From Capillidium heterosporum (lineage: Eukaryota; Entomophthoromycota; Entomophthoromycetes; Entomophthorales; Capillidiaceae), in assembly GCA_016630905.1 (NCBI GenBank), contig WBMQ01000001.1:62001-126000 (forward strand): 64,000 nt of DNA, given 5' to 3'. Both the position numbers and the translations under genes were made by a program. The notes beneath the pieces are model-generated. The model had not been told where the DNA came from, did no database searches, and was given only the letters and a program-made list of their open reading frames with translations. Every line of letters starts with the position of its first letter. Position 1 is the first letter of the stretch. Below are positions 43,980 through 56,673 of this stretch, piece by piece.

Positions 43980-45040
43980 TTTAGGACAAGCTTTTTGTGG
44001 TTAAAGAAACTTTATATCTACTGGGATAACTCTTATTTAGATTGAGTTGGTAACTAAAGTTCATCTACCCAAGTTGAAAAACTACACCTCCATCTACCAA
44101 CTATCAATGTTAGTAACTTCCAAGTGCTTCAAAGAACCATTTCCAATTTAGCTACTTTTTCGATAACATGTGAGTGTGTAGCTATATGAACCTTCAATGT
44201 TATGATTTTCTACCTAGAGAGACTATCTCCCAATGTATCTTTAGCATGTACCGGTTTTATGGCGGCTATTGATAGTAAGTGTCTCGATTTCAAGTATCTA
44301 CGCCTCTCGTTGGACCATCTAGAATACTTCCAGAATAGAGCTTCACCTCAGTTTAAAGATGTAAGACAACTGCTCTTTATAATAAAATACATCCAGGACG
44401 ACTATGTAGAATATTTGTGTGAACTTTTAATTAAGCAATGTTTCCTAACACCTAAACAATTTGGATTTAGATACCAGCCAAATAACTCTATCTTTTCAAA
44501 TGACCAAAGTTTTTGATCGTAACTTAAAGTCCTAAATTGAATGAGTTTCTCTTCAGTAATGTCATTCAGCTATCAATTCTATTCACATTGAAAACCCTTA
44601 ATATGGATGTTAATGTAGCTGTTGGAAGCGATTTTGTGAAATAGTTGTTCGAGCATTTACTTAGCTTAGATAGTTTGTAATTGGTAAGAAACGACGATCT
44701 TATCAATACTATCGACTGTGAGCCCAACTTAAAGGTAAAGTTCTTTAAGCTTGAGATACTTACCAAGTCAGGCTTACTACTCATCAGCTTCTTAGTCAAA
44801 TTAGCTGGATTACAAAGACTTGTGTTGGTTTTCAAGCCAAGTATAGAGGTCTTGAATTTTCAGTTCCTGGAAGTTCAATTTCTGGAACTGCTGAACCTAT
44901 ACTTTTGTGATGCTCCTGTTCAACTTGAACAGTGGCTAGCAAGTATTGCGGAATTGTTTTTTAAGCTGGAGTGTATTTCTAATGGCAAAGTAGGATTTAA
45001 ATATGAAGAGAATTACTTTCATTGGGAAATCGTTTAGAGT
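43980..45040 (+). pseudogene. F-box/LRR-like gene, degenerate
   Basis: Plus-strand leucine-rich blocks: SFLWLKKLYIYWDNSYLD; VEKLHLHLPTINVSNFQVL; a 104-codon frame (44202-44516) with FKYLRLSLDHLEYFQNR; LSILFTLKTLNMDVNVAV; and a 118-codon frame (44681-45037) with FFKLEILTKSGLLLISF, LAGLQRLVLVFKPSIEV and FLELLNLYFCDAP. Between them are in-frame stops (for example after GSDFVK and after SLDSL). The leucine spacing matches the remnant at 14.6-15.4 kb; no F-box start was found here. It is best read as another broken member of the family. It lies next to the right arm of the inverted repeat. Confidence 0.45.
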
Positions 45041-46861
45041 GAGAATAGCTATTAAAAGAATACACAACAAAAGCTTTATAAAATTAGTTTACTATATTGA
45101 TATTTGCCTAAATTTTGTGAGCGCTGTTTGGAATTTCTATCAACAGTTCAGGTATGTTGGATGTCTCATTCCTAATATCAGTGGCGACTATTATTGTTTG
45201 TTGTAAAGAATAGTACCGGTTGAGTTTCAACTTTTTAATCTGTAAATAAACTGTAATTGCTGATTTCTTTATCCAAATGTTTATTCTTGTGCTTTGATAG
45301 AATTAGCTTTCTAAAAGAGAGCTAGATTTGTCAAGCTCGCAATTTACCTAGTAACAATTGCTTTGGCGTAAATAGTTGCCATTTATTGGCTATTATCCTT
45401 TGTCTGCCAAAGAATTTGCGCAATTTTGTAAATGAGTGATAAGTCTAAAAAGAAACCAAGGTCAAAGTTAATCTCGAGATTTGATAAAGCAGGTATGAAA
45501 ACTCACATAAAGGCAGTTTGTCAAGGAACTGAGCAACCACGATACTATATAAGTTCATCAGTTTTACTACTCCAAACCAACTAGCTAGTGATGAATACCA
45601 ATACTGTGCCTGTAGTGGGCTTGAAATTTTTAAAGTTTTATAGCTCGTTCTCGATCATCAATTAAAAGCTAAGCTTGATGAGTTTCCTTTTAATTCGTAT
45701 CGATAGGATAGTTTTCATTTATTGTTGAAATAGTCATTTTAATTTAGTTTAATTATATTTCATATTTGCAAACCTACTGAAGAGTTGACATTAAACTTTT
45801 ACTAGTCGTTTTAACTTATTTTAAACTGTCTATGTTAAAGCGAAATTCCATCCATCTTATTTTTAGAGCTTTCTATTTAAATACAATAGTATATGTGTAA
45901 AGTATTTAGAGTTTTCCATATTTCAAGTTTATATATATAATACTATTTCTCATACTCAAATGTCCAAACTATAATGTTAGCCTAATTAATTGCTACACTA
46001 TTCCTATGTTTAAATATATAGGTTTAAAATTTCAATTCAAAGTTTTCAATCTGGTTTCGTTCAGTCCAAATTTAAAGTTTTTTAAAAGCATTCAACTACA
46101 TTCTATTAAGCTAAATGCAAATGCTATTTACCAGTAGGCCAAGATAGCCACAATCAATAAACTGGATCCTATCTTTGCAATTTATTGATCGTACTGTACT
46201 ATACATATATCACACTAATGGAGATTTAACACATAAAACCACCCAAACCTAAAGGAAGGGTTTGAAGTTCTATACTCTTACTGGAGTAGTATATTCAATA
46301 TTATATTTGATATTCCCATTACATTTCGAATAGTTAGTAGTGGTTGAAAACATAGGTATCCCGGGGTTTTTATCTAAAATAAGTATATATTGTTTATTAA
46401 ACGTTTTTCATTCCCCTATATATATGAATTTCTATACCTCTACTCTTAGTATTTTATATATTGAAAAAACTCTTATGGTTGCTAACTTAATTCTATCTTT
46501 CTGTAAAATATACTACTATTCTCATTTCTAAAAGATGCAGATTTCGTTTCCACCCTCCAATAAAATCATTCGCCAGCTTGAGATTATCTTTGCCTCAGTG
46601 CGGGGCTGAATCTTTGCCATGCATTTAAAATGCCGTTCTAGATTAGATTTCATTTATCAGCTCCATCTTTCCGTAGATTATGGACGGAATATTAGAGCTT
46701 TCCGGAGCATCCAATCATCTGAAGCTAATGACGAGTAGCTTATTTAGAGCTTTCATCACTCAAATCCAATATCTCAGCCAAACTTCAAAGTTGATATCAG
46801 TAATCAGAGATAGATAGCATTTACTTAAACTAAAGCTTCGGTGGCCCAAAGCTAAACGAAT
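45041..46861. other. Intergenic region upstream of the P450
   Basis: Frames at 45003-45206 and 46340-46531 are unsupported. No RNA gene or repeat recognised. The right end contains the P450 promoter. Confidence 0.4.
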
Positions 46862-48830
46862 ATGTTTTCCTCCACTTTTATTTTGTCGACTTTGGTTGTT
46901 TGCCTCCTAGTCTTTCTAATACAACGAGTATCTTCAGCCAATATTTCGAAATTTGTTAAATTCAATTTAGATTATATACGCCTTTTTTATCAGCCCATTG
47001 AAAGACATACCCGGGCCGGCTTTGGCACGAATTTTACCTTTGGAAACTAACTTGGCCTACATATTTGGATACCGACCTTTCCTAATTAAGAGATACCATG
47101 AAAAGTATGGACCAGTAGTCCTGATGGGTAATGTTTTACTCATTTAAGCTTTTAGTAATGCTGAGATAATAGAGCCAGACACGGTAAGTTTTGCTAACGG
47201 TGACGCTGCTCAAGAGCTGTATGCAAGCTACACTTATCCAAAGCACGAGCTGTATAATGTATTTCGTATATTCAGTGGGAACATCTTCAGTATATTGTAT
47301 ATTGCCATTAGATTTGCACAAGACATTAACACCGTTTGATAGAGATAGGAAAGCCCATCAATATAGGGTAGATTTGGCCAAGACTTTAAGTGTCTAACAG
47401 TTTAAATTTTGTAGAAAAAGATAATTAATCCTTCGTTCAGCCAGAAATCCATTGAAGGCTTGGAAGATATTATAGTAAGCTAGTGGTATCCAACCATTCT
47501 GCGACATCCTTCAGGGTTTTTGTGATAGGGAGGAACCCATAGATATCGCCCAGTACCTGTACAGCATGGCCTACGTAAAGAATAGATTTTGCTATTTTAC
47601 CTACATAAACTCTTATTTTTAAAGGATATAATTGGTAAAGTGTCATTCGGCTGTTCTTTTGGTATGCTGGAGGATTACAACCATCCTCTCCTCAAATGGG
47701 TAGACAATTTCTTCTTTTGGGCGGTCGTTGTAAGAATTTTTATTAAAAAGTACATAGTAACCTTTTCAACTGTAGAAACTTGTCTTTCCGTTTATGAGCA
47801 ATTATGTAGACCCAGCAACAAAATACCTGAGAAAGGTACACTATTTTACCTGCTATATCTAACTTGATGTGTGAAAAGCTTTCAATCGACGCTATTAAGA
47901 AAGTTAACCAATCCGACTCTAAAGAGACCATTATGAAATTGATACTGGATGCAGTGGATCCTGAAACCAACATGAAGTTAAATGAAGAAGAGGTTGCCGA
48001 TGAAACTATGGTACAAATGTATGTTTAGGCTATAGTACTATATCCACTAACCTTCTTCATATTATGTAGTGTGGCTGGTACTGATACTTTATCAACAACC
48101 TTACTTTGGTAAGTCCTATTTTCTTTGGTTTACTGACGTTCTTGATACAGGAATTTTATCTTACTCATCCAAAATCCCGATTGCTACCAGAAGCTATTGG
48201 CAGAATTGGTTTCTGAATTTAAAGATTCGAAAGTTACTCTTGCACAGTGTAAGAAACTGCCTTACTTGAATGCTGTTATAAATGAGAGTATGCGGTTGGC
48301 ACCAGTCGCTGGGGATTTGCTCGAAAGGATTGTGCCAAAAGGTGGCCGAACTATTAACGGATACTTCTTACCCGAGAATGTAAGGTCCTTTCATTATAAT
48401 TTTGCTCTTACTTGCTTCAATTAGACGGTCGTCGGTGTAACTTTCGTTGCACTTCACAACCTGGAACAGAATTTTAAGAACCCTGATCAATTCTTACCGG
48501 AACGATGGTTGGTTGAGAAGAATGGAGTTACTACCTTCTCTAAAGGCTTTGCCAAGGACAATTTTCTACCTTTCTTACTTGGGCCTAGGGGATGTATCGG
48601 TAGACAGTAAGTTCATCTATATACAGCTTTGAATTTACATACTTATTGCACTGGATTTTAGTTTGGCTATGATGGAAATCTATTTGACTCTTGCTATGGT
48701 CTGCTTGAACTTCCACATGGAGTTCCAGGACCCACATCTAGAGATCGAGAAGGAAGCCTATGTCTTGATAAAGCCTAAGACGAAAAATAGGAAGATTCTA
48801 GTCAAGGTTAAAAGAAATCATATAAACTAA
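46862..48830 (+). CDS. Cytochrome P450, ER-anchored (about 13 exons)
   Basis: Haem-thiolate monooxygenase, likely in the ER membrane. The start MFSSTFILSTLVVCLLVFLI is the membrane anchor. Splicing about 12 GT-AG introns gives, in order: SPLKDIPGPALARILP (Pro-rich hinge), RYHEKYGPVVLM, DRKAHQYR|KKIINPSFS (helix C), YDIIGKVSFGCSFG, ETMVQIVAGTDTLSTTLLW (I-helix AGxDT), INESMRLAP (ExxR), DQFLPERW (PERF region) and FLPFLLGPRGCIGRHLAMM, which carries the haem Cys. It ends KNRKILVKVKRNHIN. Reading the intron after QYR as 47 nt with a CTAAC branch removes an apparent stop. All key residues are present. The substrate cannot be told from sequence. No operon-like or cluster partner is visible nearby. 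Confidence 0.9.
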
Positions 48831-49267
48831 TATGTTGGATATGCTACACTTCCTTTTGGCTTTATTTGTCGAGTTTTTAAAGATATAGTCGTTATCGCTT
48901 TTAATAAACAAGATGTATAGGTTCCAGACCCTTTACTCTAATTCTTTTGTTTTGATACTTGGGACGTTCTCTTTTATGTAGTTAGAGTGAAGTATTAGTA
49001 CATACTTTAATAAAGGAAGTGGTACGTTGATATATCGTAATGAAATTTATATTAGCAGTATCAAGAAAATAGTATTTATTCTACCATATGAAGTTGCTAG
49101 AGAAATGTAAGTATGTAAAATGTATATATTGACGGCGCATGGATATAATTGAAATATATTAAATCAAATCTATAGAATATACAAAACAAATTTGAAGATG
49201 GTGATATTTAAAAGCTTACCAATTAGAATTGCACTTATATTTCTTTCAAAATTTATAAAATTAAAGG
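48831..49267. other. Convergent intergenic stretch
   Basis: 3' ends of the P450 and Hikeshi transcripts face each other here; no other feature seen. Confidence 0.5.
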
Positions 49268-49946
49268 TTAGTTACGATCCAGGTAGTTGGGGTCCTGTTT
49301 TAGCTTTGACATCAGTTTGGTCTGCCAGTCGTTGAAGGCTGAGAGCGGAATAAAAGTGTCAACATTGCTACTGTCGGAAGGGTCGACAAATGAAGAGATG
49401 AAGTTGTACAAATTGTCCACTACCTTTTGAACGGCTGGTAGGAAAGTTGTATTTAACTTGAAATTGGCTTTACTGGTGGCCAGATTCTGCATCTGCGCTT
49501 CTATAACATCCAAGGGTTCAATTGAAATGCCCAAGGTGACCGGTTGATTAGGTTGGAAATCCAAATTTTCTAGGGGTCGAAGTCGGAAGATGGCACTGGG
49601 TTTCTCATTCGATAGCCTAATATAGAAATGAAAGTTAAAACTCAAAATAAAATAAAAGGAACTTACTTTCCTAGTAACTGCCACTCTTTGTTTGGCCATA
49701 GAAAGTGAACTGAAGCTCCGAATCCTTGGTTGAAAGGTATGGTGCCCAACATGAAAACGACTATATGGTTTATGGAACTGCAGTCGGTTAATTCAAAGAC
49801 ATACTTGGACTCATCAACTTGCTGGAGGTTGGTTTGAACCTAGATATTCGCAAAATTTAACTACAGAGAACGCTATCTGACATGTAAAATAAAAACAGTT
49901 GATAAAAGGTACTTACCAGCCTTCCTGCTACTATACAACCGAACAT
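49268..49946 (-). CDS. OPI10: Hikeshi/Opi10 family protein
   Basis: Family members carry Hsp70 into the nucleus under heat stress (human Hikeshi) and affect inositol regulation in yeast (Opi10). Three exons: [10 protein letters not shown], then [32 protein letters not shown] and [15 protein letters not shown], then [14 protein letters not shown] and [13 protein letters not shown]. All are strong family matches in the right order, with the conserved N-terminal hydrophobic domain and the C-terminal helical extension. Introns are GT-AG (the longer one about 60-80 nt after GRL). Near-full family length (about 200 aa). It is convergent with the P450. Confidence 0.95.
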
Positions 49947-50661
49947 TTTGCAATCCTTCTGTTTTGTGACGATGGGTTTTAAGATGGAAAAATCGTAAAA
50001 TTACATCACTTTAAGAAAATCTAATAAAAGAATTCTAGAAGATTCCATTTATCCAGATTGGTCTAGATGCTTTGGAAATGTTCTATTAATTTACCATGTA
50101 GTAGAATAAAAGTATAGTGTATATATATTGTAGTAAGAATATAAGTATCTACTGTAATTTCTCATTGCAGTATTCATAAGAATATTTATATACGTATATG
50201 ATCTAAATAACTTAGATTGGTTTGTATAGCAATTTCATAACAGTACAACCTAAGATAGCGTAGAAAATGGGTTAATCTTTCAAAGAAATATCTGTCAGTT
50301 TTTATCATTATAAGCAGTACAGTTTTGAAATGATTTTGAAGGAGCTAAGGAATAAATATTTTTATAAGAGTTGGTTTATATTTGTATCAGAAGCCATAAT
50401 GTCTTGTAAAAATTTCAAGAATTATACATACATCCCACAATAGCATATACATCTATGAATCCCTTTAACTTATTTATGAACTCCTTTGTAGATAGCAGGG
50501 TTAGTTAAGTAGCTACCGAACTATATAGTTTTCAAAATGTTTAACTTTCAAGCTTGTCAATTCAATTGCAAATTTATCTCTAGAATTTTAGTAAAAAGTT
50601 TGCTTACCAAATCCACTTTCAAACAAAACTCAAAAACTTTTCAATCTCAACAACACAAAAG
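49947..50661. promoter_or_regulatory. Divergent upstream region of Hikeshi and EBP2
   Basis: About 715 bp of AT-rich DNA between two divergent housekeeping genes, so it must contain both promoters. No specific element identified. Confidence 0.45.
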
Positions 50662-52140
50662 ATGGCAAAGAAGGGAGGAAAGAATCAAGCCGAGCCAAAG
50701 GTAGTGTCCAAAGCTAAACCTCAAGCTGAAGTTAAGAAACCTTTAGCCAACAAAAGTAAGGCCAACAAGGGGACAGTGAAACCCAAGGTTGTGGAAGAGG
50801 TTATGCAGTCGGAAGATGAGGAAACTTCGGATGATGAGTTTGTTGGTGAATCGGATGAAGACTTATCAGAGTTAGATGATGAAGAGGAGGATGAAGAGGA
50901 TGAAGAGGATGAAGAGGAAGAAGGTGAAGAGCAATTTGAGGAAGCCGAGGACCTCGAGGACGAAGAAGAGGAAGAGGGTGAACCCAAGTTAGTGGCTTTA
51001 GAAGATCTACATTTATACTCCGACGACGAAGAAAACTCCGAACCCTTAATAGATGAGGATGCTATCCCCATTCAAAAGATATCGGTCAACGATAAGGTAT
51101 CCTCCTTTTAAATTTTTTTGTAACATTTCATAGGAAGGACTGGAACGCGTCCTCAATAAGATAAAGTTGAACAACATAGCTTGGATAGAAACCCAAGCTA
51201 TTTCAGAAAAGGAACCCATAGAGATAAAGGATGTCTACGATGACCTTCAACGTGAGTTGGCCTTGTAAGTTTGTTTGATAAAAAGTAATTTTTAAAACAA
51301 TTTTCTAGCTACCAACAGGGTCTATCATCGGTTCTAGACGCCAAGAAGAGGTTCCAAAAGTTAAAGATCCCCTTCGAACGCCCTGATGACTACTTTGCCG
51401 AGATGGTCAAGTCAGATGAACATATGATGCGGGTAATTTTTGCAAATTTAAAGCAATGAAACCAACCTTCTATATCATTTCAAATAGATCCGCCAAAAGA
51501 TCCTGGACGAAACTCAAGGTATCAAAGCTTCAGAGACCGCCCGCAAGCAACGTGAACTCAAGAAGTTTGGCAAGCAGATCCAAGTCGAGAAACTCAAGGA
51601 GCGTCATCTTCATAAGAAGCAAGAGTTGGAGAAGATCAAAGGCTTCAAGCGAAGTAAGCCTTATCTTTAAAAACATCATATTTACTAGCTTTTTATTCTT
51701 TCATTACAAATAGAACTCAAGGACAATGACAATTTGGATGACGACTTTGATATCGAACTGGACGACGAACCAGAATCTAAATCCAAGAGTAAGAAGGGTG
51801 GGGCCTCCATGTCCCGTGACAAGAGGGTAAGTTTTTTCAACTTAAAACATGGTCTAAAAGCTCTCATATAGGACAAGAAGTACGGGTTTGGTGGTAAAAA
51901 ACGGTTCGCCAAGAGTAACGATAAGAAATCGACTTATGCCGAGGACGATGGCTTCAACCTCAAAAAGAACAAGCAGCCCTTCAACTCCAAGGTAAAATTT
52001 TGTGCTCATTCGTAGTTCTGAAGTTTAAATTTTAGGGTAAGACGAGTGGACCTAAAAAGAGACCTGGCAAGGCACGTCGTCAGTCAGGAGGGACGGAATT
52101 AGAAGTTTTTCCAGTTTGGAGTGGATCCTACCGGCTCTAA
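50662..52140 (+). CDS. EBP2: rRNA-processing protein EBP2 (EBNA1BP2 family)
   Basis: Nucleolar protein needed for 27S pre-rRNA processing and 60S subunit assembly. Seven exons. The N-terminal 150 residues are Lys/Ala-rich then strongly acidic (long Glu/Asp runs, LDDEEEDEEDEEDE). The family core follows across introns: RVLNKIKLNNIAWIETQA, DVYDDLQRELAL|YQQGL, KIPFERPDDYFAEMVKSD, EHMMR|IRQKILDETQGI, RKQRELKKFGKQIQVEKL. The basic C-terminus has KKYGFGGKKRFAKSNDKK and KKRPGKARRQ. All introns are GT-AG, about 35-60 nt. The last residues (LEVFPVWSGSYRL) are not conserved and the stop is the least certain part. It converges with RPAP1. Confidence 0.96.
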
Positions 52141-52454
52141 TTTCTAGTGTAAGGAATTGGTAGAGTCTATTCTAAAAGAAAAGCTGGAAAGCTTTACAAT
52201 CTTAACTAAAAAATGCGATAGAGTTGTTATATTTGCCTTCCATTTTATACTTTGTTCAAGTTGGATCTAGTTGTATTTATAGCTTAACTTTGGATCTATA
52301 GATGGAAATGAGTGGTTTTTGGCTTTAGATATGAAACTTTTATTGTACTAAAATTTAAAATTTTATCGAAGCTATAAAAATAGACAGCAATAGTTATGCA
52401 TATAAATAAAATAAGCCCTGCTGCATTTTTATTTCCAAGTCTCTTCAGTCCTTA
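52141..52454. other. Convergent 3' intergenic stretch (EBP2/RPAP1)
   Basis: AT-rich, no gene; must contain both polyadenylation regions. Confidence 0.5.
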
Positions 52455-55400
52455 TCATCCAACTAAGCTCTTTTCAAGTACCTTGTCCAATCTAACTTTA
52501 AACCTCTGAGTCTCCTTAGGTAGCGCGCCCTTGCACTTCCATACAAACTTCAAATGATGTCGTACTAAACTATTGATCAGGCTTTTAGGTCCACCGACCA
52601 TGCCTCTACCCAGACAGTCCAGCATGACTAGCAAGACTTTGACATCCAATTCGATGGGGTAAAACATGAGGATCTGCGGATGGAGTTTAGCCAGTTCGGC
52701 TAACTTGCGCTTCCCCATCTTGGCCCCCAACTCGAACTTCTGCACCAATTCCAAATCGACTGGTAAACTGAGCAGAGCTTTAGGGGCGTTGGGCAGCAAC
52801 TTGTTCCAAACCAACATTCTAAAGTCATTGCCATTAAACTTTAGAGTATCTAGCGTCAGAGGTAGATCTACGAGAAGGGGTAGATAAGCAGGGTGGTTGA
52901 ACCCTTGCTCGATGTAATTGTCCATGGCGCTACTTAGAAGGTCAAACAAATCCTTCAGCGTAGTACGGCTTCCGACTTCGTAGGTAAACCTTTGTTGAAC
53001 AGTTCCGATGCGTAAAGGGGTATCCAAATAACCTGCTACCTTGATGATCGTATTGCAAAGATCTTGCAGGACGGTAATCAAATTGATATCGACAAGGCTG
53101 GTGCCGGGTAGATACGTCAACTTCAGTAACTGAAATCGATCCCGCTGCGAGTTCAGGTTCAGGATAGTGGGTGGGAAACAGGGTTTATCACTTTGACAGA
53201 GCTCTAGGATGGTCGCATAGACGAGGGTAGTAACCTGTACGACCCGTAGCCCCAGCTCAACGTCGGATCGTATCATCTCCTGTCGTCGCAACCGAGTTTC
53301 ATAGTCGTCATCTTCAACTCCAGTGCTTCGTTCGGTCGACGGCTTGAACCTGTCCAATGATTTGAGGCACCAAGTTACGTCGGGCTGGTTATCGAACTCG
53401 TAATCATACATCAGCCCGGCCACATCTTCCTCAGCACCTTAAGTCAAAATACATGGATGCCAGCTTGGAGACAACGTCCTCTTCATGTAGCTTAGCATGA
53501 ATCGTCAACTTCCGCAACCGTTTGGGGTGGACAATTAACTTTGAAAATACAAACTGGACCATATCTACGTCAGAAGGTCGGATACGGGATAAAGTGGTTA
53601 CAAACCACAACGCCAACGGGAAGACAAAGTTGCACATCAGCCTACTGTGGATCTTATCGCCCTTACCTACGATCAATTGGAAGACCTGGAAGTTGAGGCG
53701 GTAAAGTGGTATCATCAAGACGTAAAATCTAGGTGGGAAGAAACTGGTTACGTAAGCTATATCCGCCAACAGTTCCAACAGAATGACCAGGCTATCGGAA
53801 TGTAAACTCAAATTACCTGATGGATACAAGGCATGGAGCTGTAGCAGGCTATCCAGCAAGTCTAAAATGGGTAGAAAGGTGGAATTGAACAGGTGGAGGT
53901 CCTGCAGCTCTGATCTCGAGCCTAGAGTTGGAAAGTGTCGATGTAGATTTGAATCCCATCTCATGAAGAGCTGTCCACTGGCTTTAGTTTCTACAAGTAC
54001 CTTATGCGCTAAGGAATGCTGCTTCAAGGTACAAGCCAGTTTATCAACTAGCTCAGAGTCAAAAGATGGAGATGTAGCGATCGTATCTATATTATTCAAG
54101 CTGGCTTTGTCGTCGATCAGTTGAGTGTGTAATAAAGTGGCACAAGTGTTGACGAAGCTCAAGGCGGCAGTTGTAAGTTCGTAATGCGAGTTGGAATCAA
54201 ATAGATCTTCTAAAAACTGAGGAAGAAGCTTACAGGTGATAACTAAGGTTGGTGCCACTATACACCATTTCGTCTTCAACTCATCTCCTTCGAACAGGTA
54301 CAGCGACCTCGTGAAAGCTTCCAGGAAGTAGAAAGAGGCTATGCCTACCCCATCGCCTTGCCTCGTACATTCCAATAGATTGAAGTTAAGCTGAGAGATC
54401 AAGCTATTTGTTTGTTTGAGGACGTAGCCTAATTCTTCACCCACCAGACCGTACGTAACAACTACTCGTAGCAGCTGCAAAGTTTCTACCTGTAGCTCAC
54501 AAGCTAGTTTATTCGATGGAACATCCAGCTCCAGGAATCTTAGGCAAGTTTTATAGGCCTTCATCCCAACTACGAACTTAGCATTGATGCGACTAGCTTG
54601 AGCCAATATCCTCAATAGTTTGATGGCTTCCTTACAAGGATAAGGTGCTTTAGGTCCCATAACATCGAGCTCGCTCCCATCATGCTTTAGATCGATGTCA
54701 ACGTCGAGGAATCTATTTCCAACTGCATCTACTAATTTATTACTATCTACAATGCTTTGAGCTGCTTGGACTGGAATGATGTGCCAGCTTTACCAATATG
54801 TTTAGCAGTAAAATCTGCTGCTTGTGAAGTAGTGGTTGTCGCTCGATTAAGAACTGAATTCTTCCCAACAAACCCATCTCCAGAAGTCCAGTTATTGTAT
54901 CGTGACCTACCAATTTCAAATGATATAGTATAGACTTGTCATCAATCCCCTCTTCACCTTCTTCGAGAACCTTATTCACGTCGACTAGATTTAAACTCGC
55001 TGAGCTTATAGCTTCGTAGCCTTGGGTAGTGTTGGTCAGTTTATCCAAGATGGACTCTTCGACGTCACCCTCATTCGATCCCTGGTCTAGCTCCGTGCCA
55101 TCACATATTAACGCACCCAAAGCTTCGACAGCGTTCATGACTACGGCGTTGCTACTATCGTCCAGGCATACCCTTAGATTGTAGACTAAGTTTTGATTCG
55201 TACCCACTTTGAACGTGCTACAAATCTCCTTCAAAATATTGGCATCGTAGACCATACTCCGAGCATTTTGGAAGATTTTAGTCAATAAACTCAAGGCCAT
55301 GGATCGTTGCCTTGCGACCGTACTGCGAGTAAGTAGTGAGATTTCTTCCAAAGTGTAACCGGCTAGATCGGGATTCTTACCGTGGTGATGTAACCCAATA

Positions 55401-56401
55401 TCGGTGGGAAGATTCTGGCTTCTTTCAGGGCTGAGGACTTGGCCGTGGAAGTCGAATCGCGTGTTGGAGTTTGGTTGGTTAGCTTCAGCTTGAGAATTGG
55501 TCACCATCCATTTCAGCTTCTCCGGTTCGTCAGGTAAGTCATCAAAGTACTCTTTCTTCAAGGCCTGTAAACTCTCGGTCGTAGTAGTTTTACCTTCTTC
55601 TAAAACTTTGGGGTCGGTAGCTGATTTCGATTCCTTAATGCTTAGAACCTCAGCCTCATGTTGAGTGGCGCTTCTTTTACTTTGATCTCTCAAATCAGCG
55701 TTTAGTCGAGTGCCTTGCTCATCCAAGTCGGTTGATGAAGGTTCATCCCTTTTTAAACCTCCGTCCCTGTTCTTTAAATGTAATAATGAGTTGATAAGTT
55801 TGGGATCGAATGTTTCCATTATCTCAGTTTTAGCTTGCATAATCTCGTCGGGAGACATACCTGCTAGTTTGTCCAAGTTCTCTCTGTGGATTTCCTGTAA
55901 CATACTATCAATTAAACTGCCTTTCATACTTTGACTTTGACCCATACCTTCAAATTTATCCATCTGAGGTTCATCTAAATCCTCATCTGCATTTTTCTCA
56001 TCTTTACCATCAAGCTGAACAATACTTAGACCTTTAAATTCGGTAGTCAAATCGTTAACAGCAGTATCTCTCTCGATTATATTTTGCGACTTTATGCCGG
56101 GGATCTGCTTGTACCTTCTCCGGCTGAACTCTTCCTCTCTGATCTCGCTTATCTCAGAGTCTTCATGCTCAAACTGGACCTTCTTGGTAGTTGGGGGCTT
56201 AGTTAGTTTGGCAGCTACATGACTTTTATCTTTTTGGAGCTGTTGTAAAAACTGTTTTTGCTGGTTGATTAGGTCGTCCATATCCTCATCCTCTTTATTA
56301 TTGAGGTTGCTTTGGGAATTTAATCGATCCATCTTGCCAACTTGTACAAAACTGAATCTTTTTGCTAAGCCAAGTTTATCAAATTTATATAACTTCATCA
56401 C
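52455..56401 (-). CDS. RBA50: RNA polymerase II assembly factor RPAP1/Rba50, with two apparent +1 frame shifts
   Basis: RPAP1/Rba50 helps assemble RNA polymerase II and bring it into the nucleus. About 1300 residues in three consecutive frames. The N-terminal third has the family motifs: IPGIKSQNIIERD, SLIDSMLQEIHRENLDKL, AGMSPDEIMQAKTEIMETF, DPKLINSLLH, TRFDFHGQVLSPE and LPTDIGLHHHGKNPDLAGY. The middle and C-terminal parts are helical, ARM-like. The frame changes by +1 near 54,783-54,787 (upstream ...LLLNILVKLA, downstream HIIPVQAAQSIVDSNKL) and near 53,434-53,442 (upstream ...ASMYFDL, downstream GAEEDVAGLMYDYEF). No canonical intron that I tried bridges either. The protein sequence on both sides is well kept, so sequence error or frameshifting is likelier than decay. 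MDRLNSQSNL at 56332 is an alternative start. Confidence 0.9.
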
Positions 56402-56673
56402 AATTTGAACCAGAGCTTATCAAATGACATACCTTGAATTGAAAGGTTATTGGCATCTAGTATTTTGCCCAGATAAAAGATAAGAAGGTAACTTTAGACA
56501 AAGTATATGAATTTAATTTGCTTAAAGTTTTAACACTCTTGGGGTTATATACTACTATTGTAACCAATAAACAGCTCTCCGGATGAATTAAACTCAACTC
56601 CAGTTCTATTAATACACGTATCTTGCCTCAACAGCCCCAGAAATAGCAAAGAAGACAAAGTAGAGGCTTCAAG

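Noticed and set aside
47389-47413. In-frame stop and an apparent 23-nt intron in the P450, suggesting a pseudogene or micro-intron
   Set aside because: Taking the donor at GTAGATTTGG after QYR gives a normal 47-nt GT-AG intron with a CTAAC branch, and the helix-C sequence becomes a good family match.
46862-48830. P450 as part of a secondary-metabolite cluster
   Set aside because: Neighbours are housekeeping genes and F-box remnants; no synthase or transporter is near.
50721-51071. Ser-rich 116-codon minus-strand frame opposite EBP2
   Set aside because: It is the complement of the Glu/Asp codon run; the plus-strand gene is certain.
53783-54124. Plus-strand 113-codon frame opposite RPAP1
   Set aside because: Lies antisense to conserved coding sequence and has no motif.
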